A program made the position numbers and the translations under genes. The notes below the pieces were generated by a model. It searched no databases. It was not told where the DNA came from and saw only the letters and a list, made by a program, of their open reading frames with translations. Positions 11,713-18,948 of a DNA stretch of 20,047 bases are shown here, piece after piece; the first letter of the stretch is position 1; every line of letters begins with the position of its first letter. The DNA comes from a virus: positions 1 through 20,047 of IMG/VR virus record IMGVR_UViG_3300007520_001789; one strand, given 5' to 3'.

Positions 11713-12134
11713 CCCCTGAAATTCACCTGCTGACCCGCATTCTCGAATCCGCCGAACTGCTGGGCTACGTCGGACGCGCCCAGATGGTGCTGCACACCGT
11801 CCAGTGCCACGGCACGATGAGCGCCCGCGCGCGCGGCCCCCGCGATTTTACCGAACCTCTGACGATCCTTGACGCCCTGGGCGCCATCGGCGAGGGCGAA
11901 ACAATCGACATCGCCGTCGCCGGATGGCTGCGCAGCGCGCGGGCCGAACTGTGCCGCCTGCGCCGGATCGAACGCGCCCTCGCCACCCTTGCCGCGCCCG
12001 CATCGCCCGACGAATGCCGCGCCGCCTGTGAAACCCTGCTCACCATGTCGCCCCGGTTCGACCACGTCACGCTGGCCCGCCAGCACCTTGAAACCCTGCC
12101 CCCGGCCCGCGCCCATGCCCACGCTGCCGAGTGA
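11709..12134 (+). CDS. Hypothetical phage protein, 141 residues
   Basis: The GTG start at 11709 shares GTGA with the previous stop. The protein is all-helical by pattern: LTRILESAELLGYVGRAQMVL, then a short loop, then DALGAIGEGETIDIAVAGWL, then three helices with many Ala/Arg/Leu. The C-terminus ends in AHAHAAE. The end of the gene shares 16 bases (including codons for AAE and the stop) with the end of the gene at 12843-13343. Function unknown. Confidence 0.7.
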   Translation: MTPEIHLLTRILESAELLGYVGRAQMVLHTVQCHGTMSARARGPRDFTEPLTILDALGAIGEGETIDIAVAGWLRSARAELCRLRRIERALATLAAPASPDECRAACETLLTMSPRFDHVTLARQHLETLPPARAHAHAAE

Positions 12135-12138
12135 CACC
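12123..12138 (+). repeat. 16-bp repeat at a gene end, first copy
   Basis: The sequence GCTGCCGAGTGACACC also occurs at 13332-13347. In both places it gives the gene end ..AAE-stop. In the second copy the preceding bases are AT, creating the ATG of the next gene (MLPSDT). Here they are AC, and the matching frame reads LPSDTKN and stops, so this looks like the scar of a lost gene. Confidence 0.75.
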
Positions 12139-12210
12139 AAGAATTAACGCCACACCACTGCACGACACGACACAACACGCCACGCCACCACGCAACACAA
12201 GGACCATCCC
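12139..12210 (+). promoter_or_regulatory. CA-rich leader before 12211
   Basis: The leader consists of CACGACACG-type words with few G or T and ends in CAAGGACCATCCC-ATG. A similar CA-rich leader (12775-12842) precedes the gene at 12843 and ends in CAAGGACCACCC-ATG. Such RNA would be unfolded, which may aid translation; C-rich, G-poor RNA is also where Rho can bind. Confidence 0.4.
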
Positions 12211-12774
12211 ATGAGAACCGCAACCTGCCATCTTTTCTCGGCCCAGCCCTACTCTCAGTCACGCAGCTATCAGCACGAGGTTGAAAAACCCGCGAAAGGC
12301 AAACACGACGAACACGACAAGCTGCACTGGCGCAAACACTGCCACGTCAATGCACAGGGCAACATCATCATTCCGCAGATGGCGTTTAAGATGGCGCTTG
12401 ACGAAGCGGCCCGCATGATGGGCGACCGCATCCCCGGCAAAGGTCAGTCCACCTATACCAAGTATTTCAAAGCCGGAATTCTGGTTCTGGAACCCATCGT
12501 CTTGCCAATCAAGGCCGAGGATGTGGACCACGACATGATCTATTGCAACGCCAACGGTGTGCGCGGCAGCGGCACCCGTGTCTGGCGCACCTTTCCCCGG
12601 ATTGATCAATGGGCCGGTGCGCTGACCGTGCATGTTCTGGCCCCCGAAATACCCAACGAACTGTTCGAATCCTACCTGAAACAGGCCGGATCGTTTGTCG
12701 GCATTGGCCGGTTTCGCCCGCAGAACGGCGGCTTTTATGGCCGCTTCGGGGTGGAACGGACCGACTGGAGTTAA
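12211..12774 (+). CDS. Phage protein with glycine-rich loop, RAMP/Cas7-reminiscent
   Basis: A 187-residue protein. Residues 40-75 (LHWRKHCHVNAQGNIIIPQMAFKMALDEAARMM) place His residues before a conserved-looking helix. IPGKGQSTYTKYFKAG (74-89) follows. Near the C-terminus GIGRFRPQNGGFYGRF (164-179) is a glycine/arginine loop of the sort seen in RAMP (Cas7-like) RNA-binding folds and in a few uncharacterised phage proteins. The N-terminus has SQSRSYQHEVEKPAKGKHDEHDK, highly charged. The functional link to RAMPs is speculation; the loop could arise separately. The start has AAGGA about 8 bases upstream. No nuclease motif and no CRISPR array are present in the window. Confidence 0.65.
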   Translation: MRTATCHLFSAQPYSQSRSYQHEVEKPAKGKHDEHDKLHWRKHCHVNAQGNIIIPQMAFKMALDEAARMMGDRIPGKGQSTYTKYFKAGILVLEPIVLPIKAEDVDHDMIYCNANGVRGSGTRVWRTFPRIDQWAGALTVHVLAPEIPNELFESYLKQAGSFVGIGRFRPQNGGFYGRFGVERTDWS

Positions 12775-12842
12775 CCGCCACGGCACGGCGCAACACGTCA
12801 CCCCACGCCACTACACTGCACAACGCAACGCAAGGACCACCC

Positions 12843-13343
12843 ATGATCACCACCAGCCCGGAAAACGCCGCCGACATCGCAACCCTGAAAACCATGCTTT
12901 CGGCGGCACCCATCGGCCAGACGCTCAGTTATGCTGCGATGACCGTGGCCATTGGCCGCGACGTGAAAGACCGCCCATGGATCATGATCGCCGCCCGAAA
13001 AGAAGTTGAAAAAGAAACCGGCGGCCTGTTTGAAACCGTGCGCGGCATTGGCGTTCAGCGCCTGCCATCGGCAAAAATTCCCGACGCGGGCCTGCACACC
13101 CTGCGCAAGTTGCGCAAATGCGCAAAACGCGGCGCCGAACGGCTGGCCAATGTGCGGGTCAACGATCTGTCGAACACCGAAAGACAGCAGGTGATCGCCT
13201 ATCGCAGTCAGCTTGGCGCAATCTCTCTGATCGCCGATGGCCGCAAGACGCAGAAGATCGTGCCTAACCTGCAAAGCGGCGAACCCTTGCCCGCCGGTCG
13301 CGTTCTCGAACTTTTCACGCGCGGCGCCCATGCTGCCGAGTGA
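12843..13343 (+). CDS. Hypothetical phage protein, 166 residues
   Basis: I chose the ATG at 12843, preceded by CAAGGACCACCC, because the longer frame is translation of the CA-rich leader and of antisense regions. The sequence SYAAMTVAIGRDVKDRPWIMIAARKEVEKETGGLFETVRGIGVQRL (about 29-75) reads as a small winged-helix-like module, followed by basic helices (TLRKLRKCAKRGAERLANVRV). I recall similar proteins in Rhodobacteraceae phages, with no assigned role. DNA binding is plausible. The C-terminus RGAHAAE resembles the end of the 11709-12134 gene. Confidence 0.72.
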   Translation: MITTSPENAADIATLKTMLSAAPIGQTLSYAAMTVAIGRDVKDRPWIMIAARKEVEKETGGLFETVRGIGVQRLPSAKIPDAGLHTLRKLRKCAKRGAERLANVRVNDLSNTERQQVIAYRSQLGAISLIADGRKTQKIVPNLQSGEPLPAGRVLELFTRGAHAAE

Positions 13344-13584
13344 CACCCTGCCCCGGCGCGCGGGCATCCTGTGCGGCGATCCGCGCTTCCAGCGCTTTGC
13401 CGCCGAACGTCTGGGCCTTGCCGGGCACCAGCTGACCAACAGCGCTGCCTCGGAATACCTGCGCCGCTTCTGCCACATCGCCTCCCGCCGCGACCTGACA
13501 ACCGACCCCGCCGGCCAATCGCAGTTCGCCATCCTGCGCACCGAATTCGACCGCTGGCTGGGCAAGATCGCTCCCCCACGCTGA
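13330..13584 (+). CDS. Small phage protein, 84 residues
   Basis: The ATG at 13330 lies in the last five codons of the previous gene (14-base overlap), giving MLPSDTLPRRAGILCGDP. The protein is helical with the pattern GDPRFQRFAAERLGL, then AASEYLRRFCHIASRRDL and FAILRTEFDRWLGKIAPP. I recall short proteins of this kind in Rhodobacterales prophages, but the function is unknown. An upstream in-frame ATG at 13237 would overlap the previous gene by over 100 bases and is rejected. Confidence 0.7.
   Translation: MLPSDTLPRRAGILCGDPRFQRFAAERLGLAGHQLTNSAASEYLRRFCHIASRRDLTTDPAGQSQFAILRTEFDRWLGKIAPPR
13332..13347 (+). repeat. 16-bp repeat at a gene end, second copy
   Basis: Second copy of the sequence at 12123-12138. 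It spans the stop of the gene at 12843-13343 and the first codons of the next gene. Confidence 0.75.
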
Positions 13585-13618
13585 CCCGTCGCACCCAACC
13601 GAAAGGACACCCACCGTG

Positions 13619-14041
13619 ATGACCAAAGCCAAACCGCCCGCCCGGATTTCGCCGCCCGAGCCCCACGATCACTATCTGATCCGGGGCATCGAACATCTGT
13701 TCACGCTGTTCGATGGTGGCGACTTTCTGGCCCAGTTGATGACCGGGCATCAGACGCTGATGCAGGACCTCAGCGAACACAACGCCGAACACGGCTCAAA
13801 GGGGTGCCAGGGCGACATGACGATCAAGGTCTCCTATGCCGTCGGCAATGCAGGCGACGTGGGAATGGGCGCGCGGGTCACCTTTACCCCGCCGAAAAAA
13901 CCGTCCAGCAGCGCCGCCGCCTACATCAACGACGCGGGCGAGCTGACGCTCTATTCCCCGATGATGGCCCGCATGCACCGCCCGGTGCGCGACGCCACCC
14001 CGCACGATCCCGAAACCGGCGAAGTGCGCGACGCCGACTGA
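13619..14041 (+). CDS. Hypothetical phage protein, 140 residues
   Basis: The sequence GTGATG allows GTG (13616) or ATG (13619) as start; ATG is chosen, with AAAGGA 10-15 bases upstream. The first half has the helix LIRGIEHLFTLFDGGDFLAQLMTGHQTLMQDL. The middle (about 66-90) is beta-rich (GDMTIKVSYAVG, ARVTFTPPKKP). The tail is polar. No family was recognised. It lies between a small gene and the DUF2303 gene and is likely co-transcribed with them. Confidence 0.68.
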   Translation: MTKAKPPARISPPEPHDHYLIRGIEHLFTLFDGGDFLAQLMTGHQTLMQDLSEHNAEHGSKGCQGDMTIKVSYAVGNAGDVGMGARVTFTPPKKPSSSAAAYINDAGELTLYSPMMARMHRPVRDATPHDPETGEVRDAD

Positions 14042-14068
14042 TCCCCTCAAACCCCGAAAGGAAACACC

Positions 14069-15058
14069 ATGCCCGAAAACACCAACCCCACGATCCTGCC
14101 CGAGAATACGGCGCAGACCGTTCAGAAACTGATGCAGTCGATCGGCCCGCACGAGGTGATCGACAACCCCGATGGCGCGGGCACCGTATATCCGCACATC
14201 GTGACCATCCCCAAAGATCGCCGGGTCGAGGATCTGACAGCGATCCAGCGCGCCGCCGCTGAATACTTCAAACCCCTGCGCCGCAAGGGCACCGCCCGCA
14301 TGGACCATCTGCAAAGCCTGATCGACTGGGCCAACCGGTTCAAGGGCGAAACCTCAGCCCTGTTCGCGAAACCCGACATGACCGCCCCAACCCTGACCTG
14401 CATCGCCGATTACCACGGGGCAGGCGCGGCGGCGGCAGACGGCATCGACGAAACCGCCAGCCACTGTCATCACCGCGCAATCTACAACTTTCCGCTGTCC
14501 GATGAATGGACAGCATGGATGAAGATCACTGGCGCGGCGCTGGACAAAGATGAAATGGGAGAATTCATCGAGGCGAACGCCAAAGACATCATGGATCCGA
14601 CCCCGCCCGTTCTGGCGATGAAAGACGCCCCCGGCAACCAGCCGTGGGAAACCCGCCTGATCGCCACCGCCCGCCAGATCGAGGGTCGCTATGGTCAGCT
14701 GCACCAGCTGCTGGCGATGTCGAAGCAGTTTCAGGTTTACGAAACCAGCAACCTGACGGTCAGCACCAACCGCGACACTGGCGAATCCGAGATCCAGTTT
14801 CTGAACGAGCACCGCGCCAAGGACGGCGCAGCGCTCAACATCCCGAACCTGATCATCATCGCCATCCCGGTGTTCCGGGGCGGCGCCCCCTACCGCATGC
14901 CGGTGCGGTTCCGCTATCGCAAGATGGGCGGCGCGGTGAAATTCATCCTGTCGATCTACAACCCCGAAAAGGCGTTCGAGGCGGCGTTCGACGAGGCCGT
15001 GAAAAAGGCCGTCGACGAAACCGCCCTGCCCGTCTTTCTGGGCACCCCGGAATCCTGA
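14069..15058 (+). CDS. DUF2303 (YfdQ-like) phage protein
   Basis: A 329-residue protein with the family layout. An N-terminal region (GPHEVIDNPDGAGTVYPHIVTIPKDRRVEDLT) is followed by the HCHHRAIYNFPLSDEWTAWM segment (about 131-150). Next come EMGEFIEANAKDIMDP (about 162-177) and VYETSNLTVSTNRDTGESEIQF. The end is GGAPYRMPVRFRYRK and FILSIYNPEKAFEAAFDEAV. DUF2303/YfdQ proteins occur in many temperate phages beside recombination or early genes and remain without assigned function; a link to recombination is often suggested by context only. It has AAGGA about 7 bases before its ATG. Length is close to that of relatives. Confidence 0.85.
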   Translation: MPENTNPTILPENTAQTVQKLMQSIGPHEVIDNPDGAGTVYPHIVTIPKDRRVEDLTAIQRAAAEYFKPLRRKGTARMDHLQSLIDWANRFKGETSALFAKPDMTAPTLTCIADYHGAGAAAADGIDETASHCHHRAIYNFPLSDEWTAWMKITGAALDKDEMGEFIEANAKDIMDPTPPVLAMKDAPGNQPWETRLIATARQIEGRYGQLHQLLAMSKQFQVYETSNLTVSTNRDTGESEIQFLNEHRAKDGAALNIPNLIIIAIPVFRGGAPYRMPVRFRYRKMGGAVKFILSIYNPEKAFEAAFDEAVKKAVDETALPVFLGTPES

Positions 15059-15067
15059 TGCCTCTTT

Positions 15068-15091
15068 CTGGCCCCCGGCAACAGGGGCCAG
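15068..15091 (+). promoter_or_regulatory. 8-bp perfect hairpin between the DUF2303 gene and the next
   Basis: CTGGCCCC (15068-15075) pairs with GGGGCCAG (15084-15091) around an 8-base loop. It lies 9 bases after the DUF2303 stop. No U tract follows, so it may be an mRNA-stability or attenuation element; the ribosome binding site AGGAG of the next gene (about 15102-15106) is free outside it. Confidence 0.45.
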
Positions 15092-15113
15092 CGACGGACA
15101 TCAGGAGAAAACC

Positions 15114-15260
15114 ATGTCAACCAACACCGCCACTCCCTTTGCCAAAACCGGCTTCTACCGCGCCACCTCGGGCTGGGTTGCATATTGCAAGGCCCTCGGC
15201 ATCACTCGCCCCGCCACGCAAGATGAGGCCCGCAATCAGGACAAAATGACAGATGGCTGA
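15114..15260 (+). CDS. Small phage protein, 48 residues
   Basis: ATG at 15114 with an excellent ribosome binding site (CAGGAG) 8 bases upstream; TGA at 15258-15260 overlaps the ATG of the next gene by 8 bases. The product begins MSTNTATPFAKTGFYRATSG and goes on with WVAYCKALGITRPATQDEAR, ending KMTDG. Its middle could be a short helix with an aromatic side. It is too short for many gene finders, but the spacing and coupling support it. Function unknown. Confidence 0.72.
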   Translation: MSTNTATPFAKTGFYRATSGWVAYCKALGITRPATQDEARNQDKMTDG

Positions 15261-16350
15261 CCGCACCAAGATCGAATGGACCGACGCCACATGGAATCCC
15301 GTCCGAGGCTGCACCCGCGTCAGCGAGGGGTGCCGAAACTGCTATGCCGAAGTAATGGCAGCGCGGTTTAGCGACCCGGGGCAGTGGGGACACGGCATTG
15401 CCCGCCGCGTGACGTTGCCCAATGGCACCACCGATCATCGCTGGACCGGCAAGGTGGCGCTGGCCGAACACCTTCTGGATCAGCCCCTACGCTGGCGGGC
15501 GCCCCGGCATGTATTCGTCAACAGCACTTCTGATCTGTTCCACGAGTCCATCCCCGAAGACTGGATTGACCGCGTGTTTGCCGTCATGGCTCTGGCCCCG
15601 CAGCACACATTTCAGGTGCTGACCAAGCGGCCCGAGCGGATGCGTCGGTACCTTCAGGCACTCGATATTCGTAGATTGGTCAGGGCTGCTTTGCCCTTTA
15701 TTGCAGGCAAAGATAACGAGGTTGCGTTGTGGGATATACCCCTTCCCAACGTCTGGCTTGGCACCAGCATAGAGAACCAGATCACCGCCGACGAACGCAT
15801 CCCGGTCTTGCTGGACACCTTGGCGGCAGTGCGGTTCGTTAGCGCGGAGCCGCTGCTGGGGCCGGTGCGCCTACCAGGCCTGATCCAATATGCCTCCCCA
15901 GGCAACTGTGTCAGCATAGACGGTGATTGGTGGCACGAGCCAGGTTCATGCTCACTGTGCCGCCCGGCCCTCGACTGGATCATCACCGGCGGCGAGTCTG
16001 GCCCCGGTGCCCGACCCATGCACCCAGACTGGGCGCGAATGCTGCGCGACCAGTGCCATGAGGCGGGCGTGGCGTTCTTCTTTAAGCAGTGGGGGGAGTG
16101 GGAAGCGTCGCTTGATCGTGACCGCGACGATCCAGATTTTCGCGAAGATTATAAGCGGAACTATGTCGACCGGGGCAATTCGAAGTGGCTTAACCTGGAG
16201 GGCGGAAGAGGATTCCACGGTGATCGCTTCCACGTGATGCGCCGAGTCGGAAAGGCCATCGCCGGTCGCCTTCTGGACGGTCGCACTTGGGACCAGATGC
16301 CGGGCGGGGTGGTAGGTAGGTATATCCGGCGGGGATCGGGCGATGTTTGA
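15253..16350 (+). CDS. Phage Gp37/Gp68 family (DUF5131) three-cysteine protein
   Basis: A 365-residue protein. It opens with WTDATWNPVRGCTRVSEGCRNCYAE, with Cys20, Cys27 and Cys30 (C-x6-C-x2-C), the hallmark of the Gp37/Gp68 family, which resembles radical-SAM enzymes. FVNSTSDLFHESIPEDWIDRVFAVM, FQVLTKRPERM, NVWLGTSIENQ, RFVSAEPLLGP and WIITGGESGPGARPMHPDW follow in family order; FFFKQWGEW occurs near 275-283. The reaction is unknown; an iron-sulfur enzyme is assumed. The usual neighbour, a three-Cys-motif partner (TcmP) protein, is not seen. It overlaps the previous 48-residue gene by 8 bases and the cytosine methyltransferase gene by 8 bases. Length fits the family. Confidence 0.88.
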   Translation: MADRTKIEWTDATWNPVRGCTRVSEGCRNCYAEVMAARFSDPGQWGHGIARRVTLPNGTTDHRWTGKVALAEHLLDQPLRWRAPRHVFVNSTSDLFHESIPEDWIDRVFAVMALAPQHTFQVLTKRPERMRRYLQALDIRRLVRAALPFIAGKDNEVALWDIPLPNVWLGTSIENQITADERIPVLLDTLAAVRFVSAEPLLGPVRLPGLIQYASPGNCVSIDGDWWHEPGSCSLCRPALDWIITGGESGPGARPMHPDWARMLRDQCHEAGVAFFFKQWGEWEASLDRDRDDPDFREDYKRNYVDRGNSKWLNLEGGRGFHGDRFHVMRRVGKAIAGRLLDGRTWDQMPGGVVGRYIRRGSGDV

Positions 16351-17968
16351 CGCCCTCATCCTGCCCGAACAAACCACGGCACACCACAAAGGCCTGCCGC
16401 TGATCATCGACAGCTTTGCAGGGGGCGGCGGGGCAAGTACGGGCATCGAACTGGCATTGGGCCGCAGCCCAGATGTGGCGATCAACCATGATCCCGTCGC
16501 GCTGGCCATGCACAGTGCCAATCACCCCGACACACTGCACCTGACATCCAGCGTCTATGCGGTTGACCCTGCCGACCTGGTGCGCCCCGGCCAGCGCGTC
16601 GGCCTTGCGTGGTTTTCGCCCGATTGCAAACACCACTCCAAGGCCAAGGGTGGCAAGCCCCTCGATCGCAACATTCGGGATCTGGCGTGGGTTGTGGTGC
16701 ACTATGCCGAGCGTATCCGCCCCGAGATCATCATGCTGGAAAACGTCGAGGAATTTCAGGACTGGTGCCCCCTGACCGCTGACAACAAACCCGACCTGAC
16801 CCAACGGGGCGCAACATTCGCCGCATGGGTCAAACGCCTCAAACGGCTGGGCTACAGGGTGCAGTGGCGACAGTTGCGCGCTTGCGATTATGGCGCACCA
16901 ACGATCCGCAAACGCCTGTTCCTGATCGCCCGCCGCGACGGCAGGCCCATCGTCTGGCCCGACCCGACCCACGGCGCGCCGGGCAGCCCCGGGGTGATCG
17001 CAGGCGCCCGCAAACCGTGGCGCACCGCCGCCGAAATCATCGACTGGTCAATTCCCTGCCCGTCGATTTTCGACAGATCCGAACAGATCATGGCAAAGTA
17101 CGGCATCCGCGCCGTGCGCCCGCTGGCCGACAACACCCTGCGCCGCATTGCCCGGGGCGTGATGCGATATGTGATCGAGGCGGCAGAGCCGTTTGTGGTC
17201 AATGTCGCCAACAGCAAAACCACCGGGCGCGGGCCCAACGTCTGGTCACAGAACGAACCTGTGCGAACGCTGACATCAAGCCCGGGGTTTGCAGTCGTCG
17301 TTCCATCTCTCTTGGCCTACTACGGGGATGGCGAAGGAGGATTGGACCGCTCGCAAGATCCCCGAGTTCCATTGACCACTGTCACGACCGCAAACCGCCA
17401 CGCACTCATCGCCGCCTTCCTCGCCCAGCACAACGGCGGGCCCCGCATGGAAAACGCCGCTGGGCGAGCGGCCAATGCACCCCTGTCCACTCTTACGACC
17501 CGGGGCACCCAACAGCAGATCGTTGCGGCCCACATGGTCAACATGCACGGCACATCGCGCAGCGCGCGCGATGCCCGCGAACCGCTGACAACCATCACGG
17601 CGGGCGGTGGCCACGCGGCACTGGTGGCCGCGTTCCTGTGCAAATACTATGGCAAGGGCGACGGCCAGCCCTGCACCGAACCCATGCACACCCTGACCAC
17701 CCACGACCGGTTCGGCGTCGTCACAGTGCAGATCGGCGGCGAACCCTATGTCATCAACGACATTGGCATGCGCATGCTCACCCCGCGCGAACAGTTCCGC
17801 GCGCAGGGATTCCCCGACAGCTACATCATCGATCGCGGCGGTGACGGCCAGTCCCTGACCAAAACCCAGCAGACCCACAAATGCGGCAACTCCGTATGCC
17901 CGCCGCTGGCCGAGGCGCTGGTCCGCGCAAATTGCCAACATCTTATGGAAGAAAGGATTGCGATATGA
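16343..17968 (+). CDS. C5-cytosine DNA methyltransferase with tandem-repeat region
   Basis: A 541-residue protein. Motif I is DSFAGGGGASTG (23-34). The catalytic motif IV is FSPDCKHHSKAKGG (91-104), in place of the usual PPCQ; Cys95 is the presumed nucleophile. ENV (133-135) is motif VI, YGAPTIRKRLFLIARR (183-198) is motif VIII, and GNSVCPPLAEAL (515-526) is motif X. Between them (about 305-470) lie five repeats of about 33-37 residues, each starting with (E/V/A)P(V/L/M)xT(L/V/I)T and containing a hydrophobic stretch and often YxG or NG. This repeat block occupies the target-recognition position. No restriction endonuclease is adjacent. It probably protects phage DNA or regulates it. The ATG overlaps the Gp37/Gp68 stop (8 bases). 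Confidence 0.92.
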   Translation: MFDALILPEQTTAHHKGLPLIIDSFAGGGGASTGIELALGRSPDVAINHDPVALAMHSANHPDTLHLTSSVYAVDPADLVRPGQRVGLAWFSPDCKHHSKAKGGKPLDRNIRDLAWVVVHYAERIRPEIIMLENVEEFQDWCPLTADNKPDLTQRGATFAAWVKRLKRLGYRVQWRQLRACDYGAPTIRKRLFLIARRDGRPIVWPDPTHGAPGSPGVIAGARKPWRTAAEIIDWSIPCPSIFDRSEQIMAKYGIRAVRPLADNTLRRIARGVMRYVIEAAEPFVVNVANSKTTGRGPNVWSQNEPVRTLTSSPGFAVVVPSLLAYYGDGEGGLDRSQDPRVPLTTVTTANRHALIAAFLAQHNGGPRMENAAGRAANAPLSTLTTRGTQQQIVAAHMVNMHGTSRSARDAREPLTTITAGGGHAALVAAFLCKYYGKGDGQPCTEPMHTLTTHDRFGVVTVQIGGEPYVINDIGMRMLTPREQFRAQGFPDSYIIDRGGDGQSLTKTQQTHKCGNSVCPPLAEALVRANCQHLMEERIAI

Positions 17969-18300
17969 CTGACGCCACCAAAGACCGCCTTGCCCGCGAA
18001 CTTCGCTCTGTCGCGGACAAGGCGAAGCCGGACAACGCTGCCATCTATCGCACCCTGGCAGACCGGGCCGAGACTGGCGAATTCGATGACTACGCTGATG
18101 TCCATGTCTGCGGCCCAACCGCCCTATACACCGAGCTGATGGCCGCAGGGTTTTCGAAATTCGCATCCCGCGTGGCAGCCGGGGAATTCGACGCATCACG
18201 CGAAGAAAGCGAGACGTGGGCACGGCAGCAGACAGACCCCGAAACTGTCAGGATCATGAACGCGATGGGCATCGGGCCAAGCCGGAAAGGGGATCACTGA
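17965..18300 (+). CDS. Hypothetical phage protein, 111 residues
   Basis: The start codon at 17965 shares ATGA with the methyltransferase stop, with GAAAGGA upstream. The product begins MTDATKDRLARELRS and shows helices with TLADRAETGEFDDYADVHVCGP, then ALYTELMAAGFSKFASRVAAGEFDASREE. It is acidic and helical, with no membrane segments. No family was recognised. It is coupled to the methyltransferase and to the DUF4326 gene (TGATG), so it may be an accessory protein of them. Confidence 0.7.
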   Translation: MTDATKDRLARELRSVADKAKPDNAAIYRTLADRAETGEFDDYADVHVCGPTALYTELMAAGFSKFASRVAAGEFDASREESETWARQQTDPETVRIMNAMGIGPSRKGDH

Positions 18301-18650
18301 TGCCAACACCAAAGCGCATCCAGCTTTCCCGCGCCAAAGGCTGGCGCAAGCCCGAGGGGGCTGTGGTGGTGGCCCGACCGACGAAATGGGGAAACCCGTT
18401 CACGATCGGAATGCGCGTCCTTCACGGCCTGCAAGACCCAATCGCGGTGTTGTTCTCGCGGCAAGACACTGTCGATGCATATCGAGATTTCATTTGCGCG
18501 GAGCACCCGATCGGCAAGATATTCCGCGCGTCGATCATCACCCATCTTCGCGGCAAAGACCTGTGCTGTTGGTGCCCGCTTGATCAGCCGTGTCACGCAG
18601 ACGTGCTGCTGGAAATCGCCAATGCTCCGATCCGCGCTGCGGATACCTGA
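18300..18650 (+). CDS. DUF4326 family protein
   Basis: A 116-residue protein starting MPTPKRIQLSRAKGWRKP; the ATG shares its A with the previous stop (TGATG), with AAAGGGG upstream. The family signature is clear: AVVVARPTKWGNPFTIG, then VDAYRDFI, then LRGKDLCCWCPLDQPCHADVLLEIAN (about 83-108). The cysteine/histidine cluster CCWCPLDQPCH should bind a metal. DUF4326 proteins are widespread in phages and bacteria; their function is not established. Confidence 0.87.
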   Translation: MPTPKRIQLSRAKGWRKPEGAVVVARPTKWGNPFTIGMRVLHGLQDPIAVLFSRQDTVDAYRDFICAEHPIGKIFRASIITHLRGKDLCCWCPLDQPCHADVLLEIANAPIRAADT

Positions 18651-18654
18651 CACC

Positions 18655-18948
18655 ATGGGAACACTGCGCCGCCCTGTCATGACCCCCGCCACAGCCGACC
18701 CCGTGGTCGCGCCCCAGGCCCCGCGCGTGATCGCCTATGTCAGCGCGGCCACTCTCGCACAGCTGCTGGATTGCAGCCCCACCACGATCATGGAGTGGAC
18801 CAAGCTGGGGCGCCTGCCCCGGCCCGTGCGGATTGGCGGCTCGAACCGCTGGAAATGGTCCGAGGTTGAAAAGCGCCTGAATTGCGGGCCTAGTGAACCG
18901 GTCGATCCGATTCTTGAGGCGGCGCGCGGTGGCAACAGTGCAACTTGA
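18655..18948 (+). CDS. AlpA/MerR-like DNA-binding protein, probable excisionase
   Basis: A 97-residue protein. Residues 27-75 carry the MerR-type winged helix: AYVSAATLAQLLDCSPTTIMEW, TKLGRLPRPVRIGGSNRWKWS and EVEKRL. This is the fold of AlpA and phage excisionases, and the position directly before the integrase fits. The ATG at 18655 is taken; a second in-frame ATG lies at 18679. The gene overlaps the integrase start by 20 bases. An excisionase would direct the integrase towards excision; a transcription regulator is the alternative. Confidence 0.8.
   Translation: MGTLRRPVMTPATADPVVAPQAPRVIAYVSAATLAQLLDCSPTTIMEWTKLGRLPRPVRIGGSNRWKWSEVEKRLNCGPSEPVDPILEAARGGNSAT

Noticed and set aside
14644-15249. 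Plus-strand frame of 201 codons
   Set aside because: It lies in another frame of the DUF2303 gene and consists of Arg/Pro/Gly-rich translation typical of a shadow in GC-rich DNA.
16825-17844. Plus-strand frame of 339 codons
   Set aside because: It overlaps the cytosine methyltransferase, whose catalytic motifs fix the true frame.
17276-18223. Minus-strand frame of 315 codons
   Set aside because: It is antisense to the methyltransferase and the following gene; no motif or ribosome binding site supports it.
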